Source of the DNA: Candidatus Sulfopaludibacter sp. SbA3
Lineage (GTDB): Bacteria > Acidobacteriota > Terriglobia > Bryobacterales > Bryobacteraceae
Direction of reading: 5' to 3'
Length of the DNA stretch: 7,803 bases
NCBI GenBank assembly: GCA_900290315.1
Contig: OKRF01000049.1
Span: forward strand, 55,913-63,715
The position numbers and the translations under genes are program-made. Shown piece by piece: positions 1 through 6,154 of the stretch (position 1 is the stretch's first letter; each line of letters begins with the position of its first letter). The notes beneath the pieces are model-generated. The model was not told where the DNA came from. It saw only the letters and a program-made list of their open reading frames with translations, and ran no database searches.

Positions 1-1
1 G

Positions 2-775
2 TACGCACAGGCGCCTGCCGCGCCTCGTGCCGCGCGATCGGTCCATCTGCGCTACCAGGGTCCGCCGTCCACTGCGTTCTACAACGAACTGACCGTCGAC
101 GAATCGGTGCCCGATAGTTACTTCATGGCGTGCGGCTTTAAGCAGGGATACTTCGGCATCCAGGAACTGCGCCCGGGGCAGGATCGGGTGGTGCTTTTCT
201 CGGTCTGGGATCCCGGCGCGCAGAACGATCCTCGCGGCGTTCCGGCAGAGCAGCGTGTAGAAGTGCTTTACCACGCCGAAGATGTGGTGGTGCGCCGCTT
301 TGGCGGCGAGGGGACCGGCGGCCAGAGCTTCTACCATTTTGCATGGAAGACAGGCCAGACTTATCGCTTCCTGGTGGAAGCCATCGTGGAAGACAACAAG
401 ACCGCCTTCGCCGCGTACTTCTTCCAAAACGAGACCGGCGCGTGGAAGCATCTGGTGACCTTCCGCACCATTACCGGTGGGACGCCGCTGACGGGCTACT
501 ATTCGTTCATCGAAGATTTCCGCCGCGATGGGAAGAGCGTGCAGGAGCGCCGCCGCGCCCGCTTCGGTAACGGCTGGATAAAAGCGCTGGATGGGAACTG
601 GTCGCAACTCACCGAAGCGCGATTCACCGCCGATGCGACTCCGGTCGATAACATCGACGCGGTAGTACAGGCCGGCGCCTTCGCTCTGGCGACCGGCGGC
701 GAGACCGAAAAACACACGGAACTGCAAACCATTCTCAAGCGGCCGCCGTCCAACCAGCAGCCCCCACATCGGTAA
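2..775 (+). CDS. DUF3472 domain protein, 3' part (5' end outside window)
   Basis: The reading frame is open from base 2 to a TAA at 773-775, so the gene begins upstream of the window; the first internal GTG (107) is not a convincing start because conserved-looking sequence (SVHLRYQG, AFYNELTVDE) lies before it. The visible 257 residues match what I know of the DUF3472 family: a 'YFMACGFKQGYFGIQEL' segment, 'VLFSVWDP', a 'GGQSFYHFAWKTGQTYRFLVEA' strand pattern and 'TGYYSFIEDFRRDG' followed by 'RRARFGNGWI'. The family is a beta-rich, usually secreted domain often paired with DUF5077 and without a well-established biochemical role; carbohydrate binding or processing is a guess from common contexts. 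The C-terminus ends in a short Pro/Gln-rich tail (PPSNQQPPHR). The next gene has its own promoter-like sequence, so the two are probably not strictly co-transcribed. The family call is by motif recognition only. Confidence 0.8.
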   Translation, partial: YAQAPAAPRAARSVHLRYQGPPSTAFYNELTVDESVPDSYFMACGFKQGYFGIQELRPGQDRVVLFSVWDPGAQNDPRGVPAEQRVEVLYHAEDVVVRRFGGEGTGGQSFYHFAWKTGQTYRFLVEAIVEDNKTAFAAYFFQNETGAWKHLVTFRTITGGTPLTGYYSFIEDFRRDGKSVQERRRARFGNGWIKALDGNWSQLTEARFTADATPVDNIDAVVQAGAFALATGGETEKHTELQTILKRPPSNQQPPHR

Positions 776-786
776 ATTGGACCGGA

Positions 787-808
787 TGATATACTCTCGC
801 TCAAGGAG
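787..808 (+). promoter_or_regulatory. Extended -10 promoter and ribosome binding site of the thioredoxin-domain gene
   Basis: TGATATACT at 787-795 is an extended -10 (TG at 787-788, hexamer TATACT at 790-795). No good -35 lies 16-18 bp upstream, as is common for extended -10 promoters. AAGGAG at 803-808 sits 9 bases before the ATG at 818 and strongly supports that start. If transcription begins about 7 bases after the -10, the leader is only about 15 bases long. Confidence 0.5.
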
Positions 809-817
809 ATCTCGTTC

Positions 818-2458
818 ATGGGTTTCCGTAGTTTTTGCGGGTCGTTGGTGATCGCCACCGCAATTTACGCGGCCGGCGGCTCCGAATCGGTAGATCAGGC
901 CAGCGCCCGGCTGGAACAGCAGACTGCCAGGATCTCCGCCGCGCTCCGCGTGGAATTCCGCATGCGCGCGGCGCAATCTCTGGCGGAGCGGCATCCCGAC
1001 CTGGCGCGTAAGTTCGTCAATCTGGCGGTGCAGGAGATTCGTGCGGACAAAGAGTTGCGCGTCTCTTTCGCGGTGCTACAGGCGTTCGCCATGGCTGCGC
1101 CGCCGGAAGGTATCGCGCTCCTGCCCTATCTGCCGCCACAGCAGAAATCCAACATGACCCAGGCTTTGGCACAGGCGAATCGCATTGACGAGGCGCTGGC
1201 GCTCTATCGGCAATCCCTGGCTCAGGGAGATTTGCAAATCAACGTCGCGTCCACGCTAATCGGACGACTGGCGAAGAAGGATCCGGCGGAGGCCGGCAAG
1301 CTATTCCAGGAGTTGCTCACGGCGGCGCATTTGGAGACTCTCGATCCGCCGAATGCGTACCGGCTTCTGGATTGCGCCAAGGCTGTGTTACCCGTGGCGG
1401 CCGGTCCGGCGGTGGACGCTTGCGAGCGCATTGCGGTGGCTGCCTCGGCGCCGGATTATGGCGCGAAGGCGGTAACCGTGATGACTGCTAGCTTCCAGGT
1501 GGGCACGGAGACAATCAACACGACGAATTCGCGGGACACGCTGCTGGTGGCCAGCGGCAGCCGTTTACGCGAGTGGGCGCCCGCGCGGTTCGATGAACGG
1601 AAGGCTCTCTTCGAACGCTGGAATCTGACCGGCAAGCTGTCGGTAAAAGCGATGTCATACCAAAATGTGAATGCCGCACAGCCGAAAAAGGCCTTCCTCG
1701 ATACGTCCGCCATCTCTCAGCAATTCGGTCAGATTCGCGGACTGCCGACAGACGCCGACCGCGCCCGCCTGGTGATCCAGATCGCGCGGGACATTCGCGC
1801 GCTGCCCGAGGGCGCGGTGCGAGTCAGCCTGGCGTCGAGCCTCGCCGGTCGTGTCACCGAGGGCGATCTGGGCAAGGAAGCTCTATCTGCCGTCGGCGAT
1901 CTACTGGCACAGGCGCTGCAGGGTGCGCCCGCGTCCTCTTGCGATCCGTACCTCGAGCTCGCGAGCCTGGTGCGTTTCGAGCACCTGCCTGCTCCGAAGT
2001 CCGACCCCAATCTGGACGCCGCCGATACTCTGCTGGCACTTCAGGAGCAGCTTCACCAGGAGGATGGTTTCACGCTCACCGGCCTGGATGGCAAGACCTA
2101 TTCGCTCGCGGCTCTGCGCGGCCACGTGGTGCTGCTGAACTTCTGGGCTACCTGGTGCCCGCCCTGCCGGAAGGAAATGCCGGACATGGAGAAGTTGTAC
2201 CAGCGGCTGCAATCGAAGGGGCTGATTGTGTTGGCTGCTTCGGATGAGGAGCGGGAAACGGTGGCGAATTTCGAGCAGAAGGAGAAGTACACATTCCCGA
2301 TTCTGCTCGATGCCGATCGCAAGGTGGCCGGTGCCTTCAACGTGGGGGGCATTCCGCAGAGTTTCCTGTTCGACCGCGAAGGAAAGCTGGTGGCGCACGC
2401 CATCGACATGCGGACGGAAAGGCAGTTTCTGGAAATGCTGAAGTTGGCTGGGATGTAG
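818..2458 (+). CDS. Exported TlpA/ResA-like thioredoxin-domain protein with long helical N-terminal region
   Basis: The 546-residue product starts at an ATG with a strong AAGGAG upstream. Residues 1-19 form a signal peptide (R4, hydrophobic stretch to AIYAA). Residues about 25-405 look almost entirely alpha-helical and Ala/Leu-rich, with TPR/HEAT-like pieces such as 'ALAQANRIDEALALYRQSLAQG'; I do not recognise a named domain there. Residues about 416-546 are a thioredoxin fold of the TlpA/ResA/AlkhP-Trx type: 'GLDGKTYSLAALRGHVVLLNFWATWCPPC' style entry, with the redox motif W446-C447-P448-P449-C450, and the cis-proline in GGIP (P513) before 'QSFLFDREGKLV'. Known family members are periplasmic or membrane-tethered thiol-disulfide oxidoreductases that reduce cytochrome c apoproteins or other exported proteins; the substrate here is unknown. 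The helical part may be a scaffold or partner-binding module. Both active-site cysteines and the cis-Pro are present, so the domain should be redox-competent. Confidence 0.9.
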   Translation: MGFRSFCGSLVIATAIYAAGGSESVDQASARLEQQTARISAALRVEFRMRAAQSLAERHPDLARKFVNLAVQEIRADKELRVSFAVLQAFAMAAPPEGIALLPYLPPQQKSNMTQALAQANRIDEALALYRQSLAQGDLQINVASTLIGRLAKKDPAEAGKLFQELLTAAHLETLDPPNAYRLLDCAKAVLPVAAGPAVDACERIAVAASAPDYGAKAVTVMTASFQVGTETINTTNSRDTLLVASGSRLREWAPARFDERKALFERWNLTGKLSVKAMSYQNVNAAQPKKAFLDTSAISQQFGQIRGLPTDADRARLVIQIARDIRALPEGAVRVSLASSLAGRVTEGDLGKEALSAVGDLLAQALQGAPASSCDPYLELASLVRFEHLPAPKSDPNLDAADTLLALQEQLHQEDGFTLTGLDGKTYSLAALRGHVVLLNFWATWCPPCRKEMPDMEKLYQRLQSKGLIVLAASDEERETVANFEQKEKYTFPILLDADRKVAGAFNVGGIPQSFLFDREGKLVAHAIDMRTERQFLEMLKLAGM

Positions 2459-2465
2459 CCCGGCG

Positions 2466-2595
2466 ACCTAATTCGGACCTAATTCGGTGCCAGGCTACAT
2501 AACCTCGAAACTCCAGCGGTTGTAAGCCGTTGGATTTTCGAGGCTGAATTTCGAGGTTATGTAGCCTGGCACCGAATTTAGTTCCGAATTTAGTT
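2466..2595. repeat. 130-bp long-hairpin element with 30-bp perfect inverted arms and doubled ends
   Basis: Arms 2481-2510 and 2549-2578 are perfect reverse complements over 30 bp (left arm begins AATTCGGTGCCAGGCTACAT), with 38 bases between them. Inside, 2503-2519 and 2527-2543 form a second hairpin (17-bp arms with one G-T pair and one mismatch, 7-base loop). The left end carries two perfect tandem copies of ACCTAATTCGG (2466-2476, 2477-2487); the right end carries two perfect tandem copies of CCGAATTTAGTT (2572-2583, 2584-2595). The two end units are near reverse complements of each other. It lies between two convergent genes and could act as a bidirectional terminator, but there is no clean T-run after the stem. 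The doubled ends and long symmetric arms look more like a MITE- or REP-type dispersed element. The structure is directly seen; its mobility is inferred. Confidence 0.85.
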
Positions 2596-3540
2596 GTTCG
2601 TGGGTGTCTTTTCGGCGTGGTCGACCACAACCAGCTCCACTTGTCCTTTTTTCGATTCCAGTTTGAGGCCGAGTTGCGCTTGCACTGCCGTGAACAGATC
2701 CGGAGGCGCATCGCCATCGGGGCGGAACACGTTGTCCGCCGACCCGCCTGCCGCGGATCCTCCGGGAGGCTGCGGGGGTGGCGCCATCAGTCCCATGGGC
2801 CCCGTCATTCCCTCCGTGGGCGAGTAGGTCAAAGTGAAATCGTAGTTCGCCTTGAGTCCAGTCTCGTCCGTCACCGGGCGGTTCAATTGACCCGTCAGCC
2901 GGCTCGCCAGGTCCTGCATCGTCTGCCGCTGACCGATCAGGCGAGTGCGGCCGGGCATCATGATGCCGAATATGCCGCCGCGCCCTAACGCCGCCAGCGG
3001 GATGACCGGAAATCCGTCCGGACCAATCTGCGGACGCGAAGGCGGTGGCGGCGGAGGCGCATCGGGATCGTCCTTGGCGCCGGTGACTTCCTCCGATTCC
3101 TTCATTTTCGGACCGTTCTTGGCCAACACCAGCGCATACATCGGCAAGTCCTTGGTCTCCTTGTGGACCGTCACTTTGAAGCGCTCCGCGAGCAGGTTCT
3201 GCAGCATCACGCGAAACTGCTCCTTGGTGGTCTCTGGCGGCATGGTGGCGTTCAAGTCGAACCGCTCAGTATCCAGCCAGGGCGGCCCCACCACCTGAAA
3301 CGTCTTGACGCCGTAGGCGTTCATCAGGAGCAGCTTCAGGCTCATGTTCGGATAGTGAATGCGGCCGGGATCCTTGGTGCCGGGGCCTCCGCTGGGACCA
3401 TCCATCATGATCCTGCCGCGCCCATCCGGCGTTGGCGGCGTAGCCGGCTTCACGGAGGCAACATCGAAGGTCTGAGACTTGTCTACTGTTTGGCCCCAGG
3501 CCAGGCACGCGGTAAAGACCATCAGGCTAATCCGTATCAT
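2590..3540 (-). CDS. TIGR03435 family soil-associated exported protein
   Basis: The 316-residue product begins at ATG 3540 with AGAGGG about 8 bases upstream, and ends with a TAA at 2592-2590 that belongs to the adjacent repeat element. Residues 1-16 are a short signal peptide (MIRISLMVFTACLAWG, cleavage probably before Q17). The mature part begins with the family hallmark 'FDVASVKPA' (25-33), followed by 'MSLKLLLMNAYGV', 'VGPPWLDTERFDLNATMP', 'LQNLLAERFKVTVHKETKDLP', then 'LASRLTGQLNRPVTDETGLKANYDFTL', and closes with 'LFTAVQAQLGLKLESKKG' plus 'VELVVVDHAEKP'-like ending. This is the full TIGR03435 architecture. Two low-complexity Pro/Gly-rich insertions interrupt it (around residues 163-180 and 250-272). 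The function is not established; the family is massively paralogous in Solibacter, sits often near BlaI/BlaR1(M56)-type regulators, and is sometimes fused to M56 peptidases. No such regulator is in this window, but the upstream palindrome suggests repression. Confidence 0.9.
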   Translation of the reverse strand: MIRISLMVFTACLAWGQTVDKSQTFDVASVKPATPPTPDGRGRIMMDGPSGGPGTKDPGRIHYPNMSLKLLLMNAYGVKTFQVVGPPWLDTERFDLNATMPPETTKEQFRVMLQNLLAERFKVTVHKETKDLPMYALVLAKNGPKMKESEEVTGAKDDPDAPPPPPPSRPQIGPDGFPVIPLAALGRGGIFGIMMPGRTRLIGQRQTMQDLASRLTGQLNRPVTDETGLKANYDFTLTYSPTEGMTGPMGLMAPPPQPPGGSAAGGSADNVFRPDGDAPPDLFTAVQAQLGLKLESKKGQVELVVVDHAEKTPTNN

Positions 3541-3557
3541 CTTCGCACCCTCTCGCT

Positions 3558-3573
3558 TACTAATTGTTTAGTA
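3558..3573 (-). promoter_or_regulatory. Perfect TACTAA-N4-TTAGTA palindrome, likely operator of the TIGR03435 gene
   Basis: On either strand the site reads as two 6-bp perfect inverted half sites separated by 4 bases. It lies 18-33 bases upstream of the TIGR03435 start codon and starts 15 bases downstream of the TTGACA box at 3594-3589, so it covers the position of the -10 element and the likely transcription start. A dimeric repressor bound here would block RNA polymerase. The half-site geometry is compatible with BlaI/MecI/CopY-type winged-helix repressors, whose operators are short A+T-rich dyads, but the assignment to that family is inference. Confidence 0.55.
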
Positions 3574-3594
3574 CTGTCAGCGGCCGATTGTCAA
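3566..3594 (-). promoter_or_regulatory. Promoter region of the TIGR03435 gene (consensus -35)
   Basis: Read leftward, 3594-3589 is TTGACA, a perfect sigma-70-type -35 hexamer. With 17-18 bp spacing the -10 would be CTAAAC or TAAACA (3571-3565), both weak matches, and both inside the palindrome. The same bases read rightward give TTGTCA (3588-3593), so a -35 for the divergent aspartic-protease gene could overlap; its -10 would be at about 3611-3616 (TAACGT), which is poor. Confidence 0.5.
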
Positions 3595-3625
3595 GCCGGG
3601 GGAATCCAGTTAACGTAGAGACTGA

Positions 3626-5215
3626 GTGCGACTGCTGCGACCGTCACTGTGGACGCCGCTCCTCGCTTGCCTGGCCGCGACCTGCACAGGCGCCGGCAGC
3701 AAGCCCAATTTCGGGGGAACGTGGAAGCTGAACAACACCGTCCCTCCTGAGATCTACGTCGTCGAACATAGCGATTCGCAGTTTCGGATTGTCATGTTCG
3801 TGGACAATGACGCCGGCGTGCGAACGCTGGACGTCAAGGGGCCCATCGACGGCCAGCCGCATCCGCAGACGGTGAACGGCTCGCCATGCGTATTCACGGC
3901 CCGCTGGGAAGGGGACACCCTGTACTGGGAGACCAGGCGCGAAACCCGCGATGGGGTGCGGCACAACCGGCGCTTCATGCAATTGTCGGCGGACGGCAGA
4001 GTGGTTACAGCGCGCCGGACCCGAGTGATGCCCGCACCGCAGGAAACATGGACAGAAACGTGGGAAAAGCAGGATCCGCCCCTGGCCGAGTCCCATACCA
4101 CCGGCTTCGCCCTTCGGAACAAGGTGTATGCCAGTGGCGAGAGCTTGGCGGGGAGGGAAGGCGCTATCCTGCGCGGCGTGGTCGCTGTCGCCTTTAATGA
4201 TCTGCCCCAGGCCGAGCGCGAACTCCTGCCCATCCTTCGCCAGGAGCCGAATGACTCCGTCCTGGACCCTGTGCGCGAAATCCTGTCGGATTTGTACGGC
4301 CGCACTGGGCAACCGCGGAAAGCGTTGGAATACTGCAACCCTGGTGAGCGGGAGTACTTCGAGCAAATCAGCAAGTACCCGGATGTGTCGGTCACTCGCC
4401 GCGGCTGTGCGCGCGTCCAGGCGTTGCGGGGCCATGACGGCGCTTTGATCCTGCCGCTCGTGGCCGCGGGGAAAGACGCCGCGTACGAGGTGGATACGGG
4501 ATCGAACATGTCGTTGCTCAGATTGTCGGAAGCCAGGCGGCTGGGCTTAAAGCTGGAACCTGTTACCCGGCGGATCACGGATGTGACCGGAGCAGGCTAC
4601 GAGGCGTATCTGGCAATCGTTCCGACACTCTCCGTAGGAGAAATGCGCTTGCAAAACGCGTCCTTCTGGATCGTGGATGACGCGCGGATCGATGCGCCGG
4701 GTCTGGTTGGCATCGACCTCCTTCTGCAGTTTCAGACGTTGCGTTGGAATTCCAGCGGCGTGATCGAAGTCGGTTTTCCGGCGCAGGAAAGGAATCTGCG
4801 CCAGGCCAATATTTACTTTGAGGGCTCTTTTCCCATCGTCGAAGCATCATCAAACGGGCACGCCGGCTTGAGCTTCGTCCTCGATACGGGCTACACCGGC
4901 ACGCACCTGTATGTCCCTTTCGCGTCGCGCTTTTTGGATCTGGTGGCCGCAAAGGGGCGTCAGGGCACTTACCAAATGAACGGCCAGGCCGGGCACAGCA
5001 AGTGGAGGGAGTTGGTCGTGCCCGAAGTGAGACTGCAAATCGGCGGCATGGACACTACCATTCGCGACGCCGATGTGCTTGTGGAGAAAGCCCCACAGCC
5101 AACCTGGCACTATGGATGCATCGGAATCGACGCGCTCAACCAGGCGCAGACGGTCACGCTGGACTTTCAGGCCATGCGGCTAACGCTCGAAGGGAAGGCG
5201 TCCAGCAGGCCCTGA
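3626..5215 (+). CDS. Exported retropepsin-like aspartyl protease family protein with two DTG half-domains
   Basis: The 529-residue product starts at GTG 3626, immediately after an in-frame TGA at 3623, so no longer version exists; the ribosome site is weak (GTAGAG). Residues 1-24 are a signal peptide (MRLLRPSLWTPLLACLAATC); a lipoprotein cleavage at LLA-C15 is possible but the lipobox is imperfect. Residues 27-150 begin PNFGGTWKLN and form a beta-rich lipocalin-like region common in acidobacterial secreted proteins. Residues about 175-245 are helical and TPR-like ('LPQAERELLPILRQEPND', 'YGRTGQPRKALEYC'). Two pepsin/retropepsin halves follow: D290-T291-G292-S293 with 'GLVGIDLLLQF' later, and D420-T421-G422 with 'GCIGIDALNQ' later. 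Each half has the hydrophobic-Asp-Thr-Gly and the later hydrophobic-Gly-hydrophobic-Asp signature of the Asp_protease_2 type. Both catalytic Asp residues are present, so the two halves could make an active pseudo-dimer. The substrate is unknown. Confidence 0.82.
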   Translation: MRLLRPSLWTPLLACLAATCTGAGSKPNFGGTWKLNNTVPPEIYVVEHSDSQFRIVMFVDNDAGVRTLDVKGPIDGQPHPQTVNGSPCVFTARWEGDTLYWETRRETRDGVRHNRRFMQLSADGRVVTARRTRVMPAPQETWTETWEKQDPPLAESHTTGFALRNKVYASGESLAGREGAILRGVVAVAFNDLPQAERELLPILRQEPNDSVLDPVREILSDLYGRTGQPRKALEYCNPGEREYFEQISKYPDVSVTRRGCARVQALRGHDGALILPLVAAGKDAAYEVDTGSNMSLLRLSEARRLGLKLEPVTRRITDVTGAGYEAYLAIVPTLSVGEMRLQNASFWIVDDARIDAPGLVGIDLLLQFQTLRWNSSGVIEVGFPAQERNLRQANIYFEGSFPIVEASSNGHAGLSFVLDTGYTGTHLYVPFASRFLDLVAAKGRQGTYQMNGQAGHSKWRELVVPEVRLQIGGMDTTIRDADVLVEKAPQPTWHYGCIGIDALNQAQTVTLDFQAMRLTLEGKASSRP

Positions 5216-5237
5216 GGCGGACAAGCGGAAGCATGTC

Positions 5238-5885
5238 CTACCTGGCCAGCACCCAATCAGCGAGCTCTTCCATGCGATCCACCAGAAGCTCCGGCGCCGG
5301 ATCCACCAGAGTTTCCGGCTGAAAGCCGTAGGTGACGCCGCAGCATGGAATCTGCGCGTTGCGCGCGGTCTGGACGTCCACGGAACTGTCGCCGATCATC
5401 AGCGTCCGTGCGCGATTGATACCGGTCTCACGCATGAGGGCTTCGATGCCGATGGGGTTGGGCTTCTTGCATTCGAAACTGTTGCCGCCGTAGACCTGGA
5501 AGAAGTGGCCGGCCACGCCCAGGCCGTTTACGATGTTGCGGCTCATGTTCACGGGCTTGTTGGTGAGGACGGCCATGCGCTTCCCGGCCGCCTGCAAGCG
5601 GTCGAGCGATTCCCTCACGCCGGGGTAGAGGGTCGTGAAATCCAGGTCGTGCTCGCGGTAATACTCCAGGAAAAATTCCAGCGCTTCCTGCAATTCGGCT
5701 TCGGTGGCCTGCTCGCCCATGGCGCGCCGGACCAGCACGGGCGCCCCGTTCCCCACATACGAGTAAACGCGCTGGTTGGAAAGCGGCACTTTGCCCATGT
5801 GGAGGCGGGTGGCATTGACGGCGTTGGCCAGGTCCAGCCGGGAATCGATGAGAGTTCCGTCCAGGTCGAAGATCAGAAGATCCAT
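5238..5885 (-). CDS. gph: HAD-family phosphatase, phosphoglycolate phosphatase-like
   Basis: The 215-residue product has all four haloacid-dehalogenase motifs: nucleophile D7 and acid D9 in 'FDLDGTLIDS', T108 in 'LTNKP', K141 in 'CKKPNP', and the Mg-binding D166/D170 in 'MIGDSSVD'. Helical cap residues between about 15 and 85 place it in the C1-cap subfamily with Gph and PGMB. Gph hydrolyses 2-phosphoglycolate, a by-product of DNA-end repair and of oxygenation reactions, to glycolate in the cytoplasm; other small phosphorylated substrates such as pyrophosphate or sugar phosphates cannot be excluded from sequence. Its ATG shares one base with the stop codon of the Fis-like gene (TGATG), indicating translational coupling at the end of the purC operon. 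It converges with the aspartyl protease gene with a gap of only 22 bases and no obvious terminator hairpin. Confidence 0.85.
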   Translation of the reverse strand: MDLLIFDLDGTLIDSRLDLANAVNATRLHMGKVPLSNQRVYSYVGNGAPVLVRRAMGEQATEAELQEALEFFLEYYREHDLDFTTLYPGVRESLDRLQAAGKRMAVLTNKPVNMSRNIVNGLGVAGHFFQVYGGNSFECKKPNPIGIEALMRETGINRARTLMIGDSSVDVQTARNAQIPCCGVTYGFQPETLVDPAPELLVDRMEELADWVLAR

Positions 5886-6154
5886 CAGGCCGTCTTCCGC
5901 TTGCGCCCGCGGGCTTCGCGGCTCACTGGCTTGCGGCGCTGATGAGCCCGGCCGGTGTCCAGTTGGTAGTCGCGCATTTTGCGCAGCAGGGTATTGCGGT
6001 GGATGCCCAGTTGCTTGCTGGTGGCGGATTGGTTGCCTTCATTGGCCTGGAGGGCCAGCGCGATCATTCTCTTTTCCAGAAGCTCTATGGCCTCTTGCAT
6101 GAAGATGTTGCCTTTCAGCAATTGCTCTACTAAGCCGTCAAATTCGTTTTTCAT
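5885..6154 (-). CDS. Small Fis-family helix-turn-helix DNA-binding protein
   Basis: The 89-residue product carries a C-terminal Fis/NtrC-type (HTH_8) helix-turn-helix at residues about 38-65: 'EGNQSATSKQLGIHRNTLLRKM', with the typical G-N-Q turn, the L-G-I/H-R-N-T recognition helix start and final 'YQL'. Residues 10-37 form a helix like the Fis dimerisation helices. A basic tail follows (residues 69-89, ten Arg/Lys). Unlike NtrC-type activators there is no AAA+ or receiver domain, so it is a free-standing DNA-binding protein rather than a truncated activator: it has its own ATG overlapping the cvpA stop (ATGA) and a GGGAG ribosome site in the cvpA tail. E. coli Fis is 98 residues and has an N-terminal beta-arm needed for recombination enhancement; that part is not evident here. 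Probable role is a nucleoid-associated or local transcription regulator; targets unknown. Confidence 0.8.
   Translation of the reverse strand: MKNEFDGLVEQLLKGNIFMQEAIELLEKRMIALALQANEGNQSATSKQLGIHRNTLLRKMRDYQLDTGRAHQRRKPVSREARGRKRKTA

Noticed and set aside
777..795. TTGGAC at 777-782 as the -35 partner of TATACT
   Set aside because: The spacing is only 7 bp, far too short for a sigma-70-type promoter.
1901..2398. 165-codon leftward frame under the thioredoxin domain
   Set aside because: Antisense to the conserved WCPPC region; no independent support.
3043..3061. GGC/GGA-rich run as a tandem repeat element
   Set aside because: It encodes the polyproline stretch of the TIGR03435 protein and is explained by codon repetition.
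3480..3540. Lipoprotein signal on the TIGR03435 protein (FTAC, Cys12)
   Set aside because: The lipobox lacks Leu/Val/Ile at -3 and the hydrophobic stretch is short; ordinary signal peptidase I cleavage before Gln17 fits better.
3644..4578. Two long leftward open frames (263 and 274 codons) opposite the aspartyl protease gene
   Set aside because: They are antisense to a gene with recognisable domains and have no recognisable motifs; typical high-GC shadows.
5216..5237. Terminator between the convergent protease and gph genes
   Set aside because: Only 22 bases, with no stem of useful length and no T-run on either strand.
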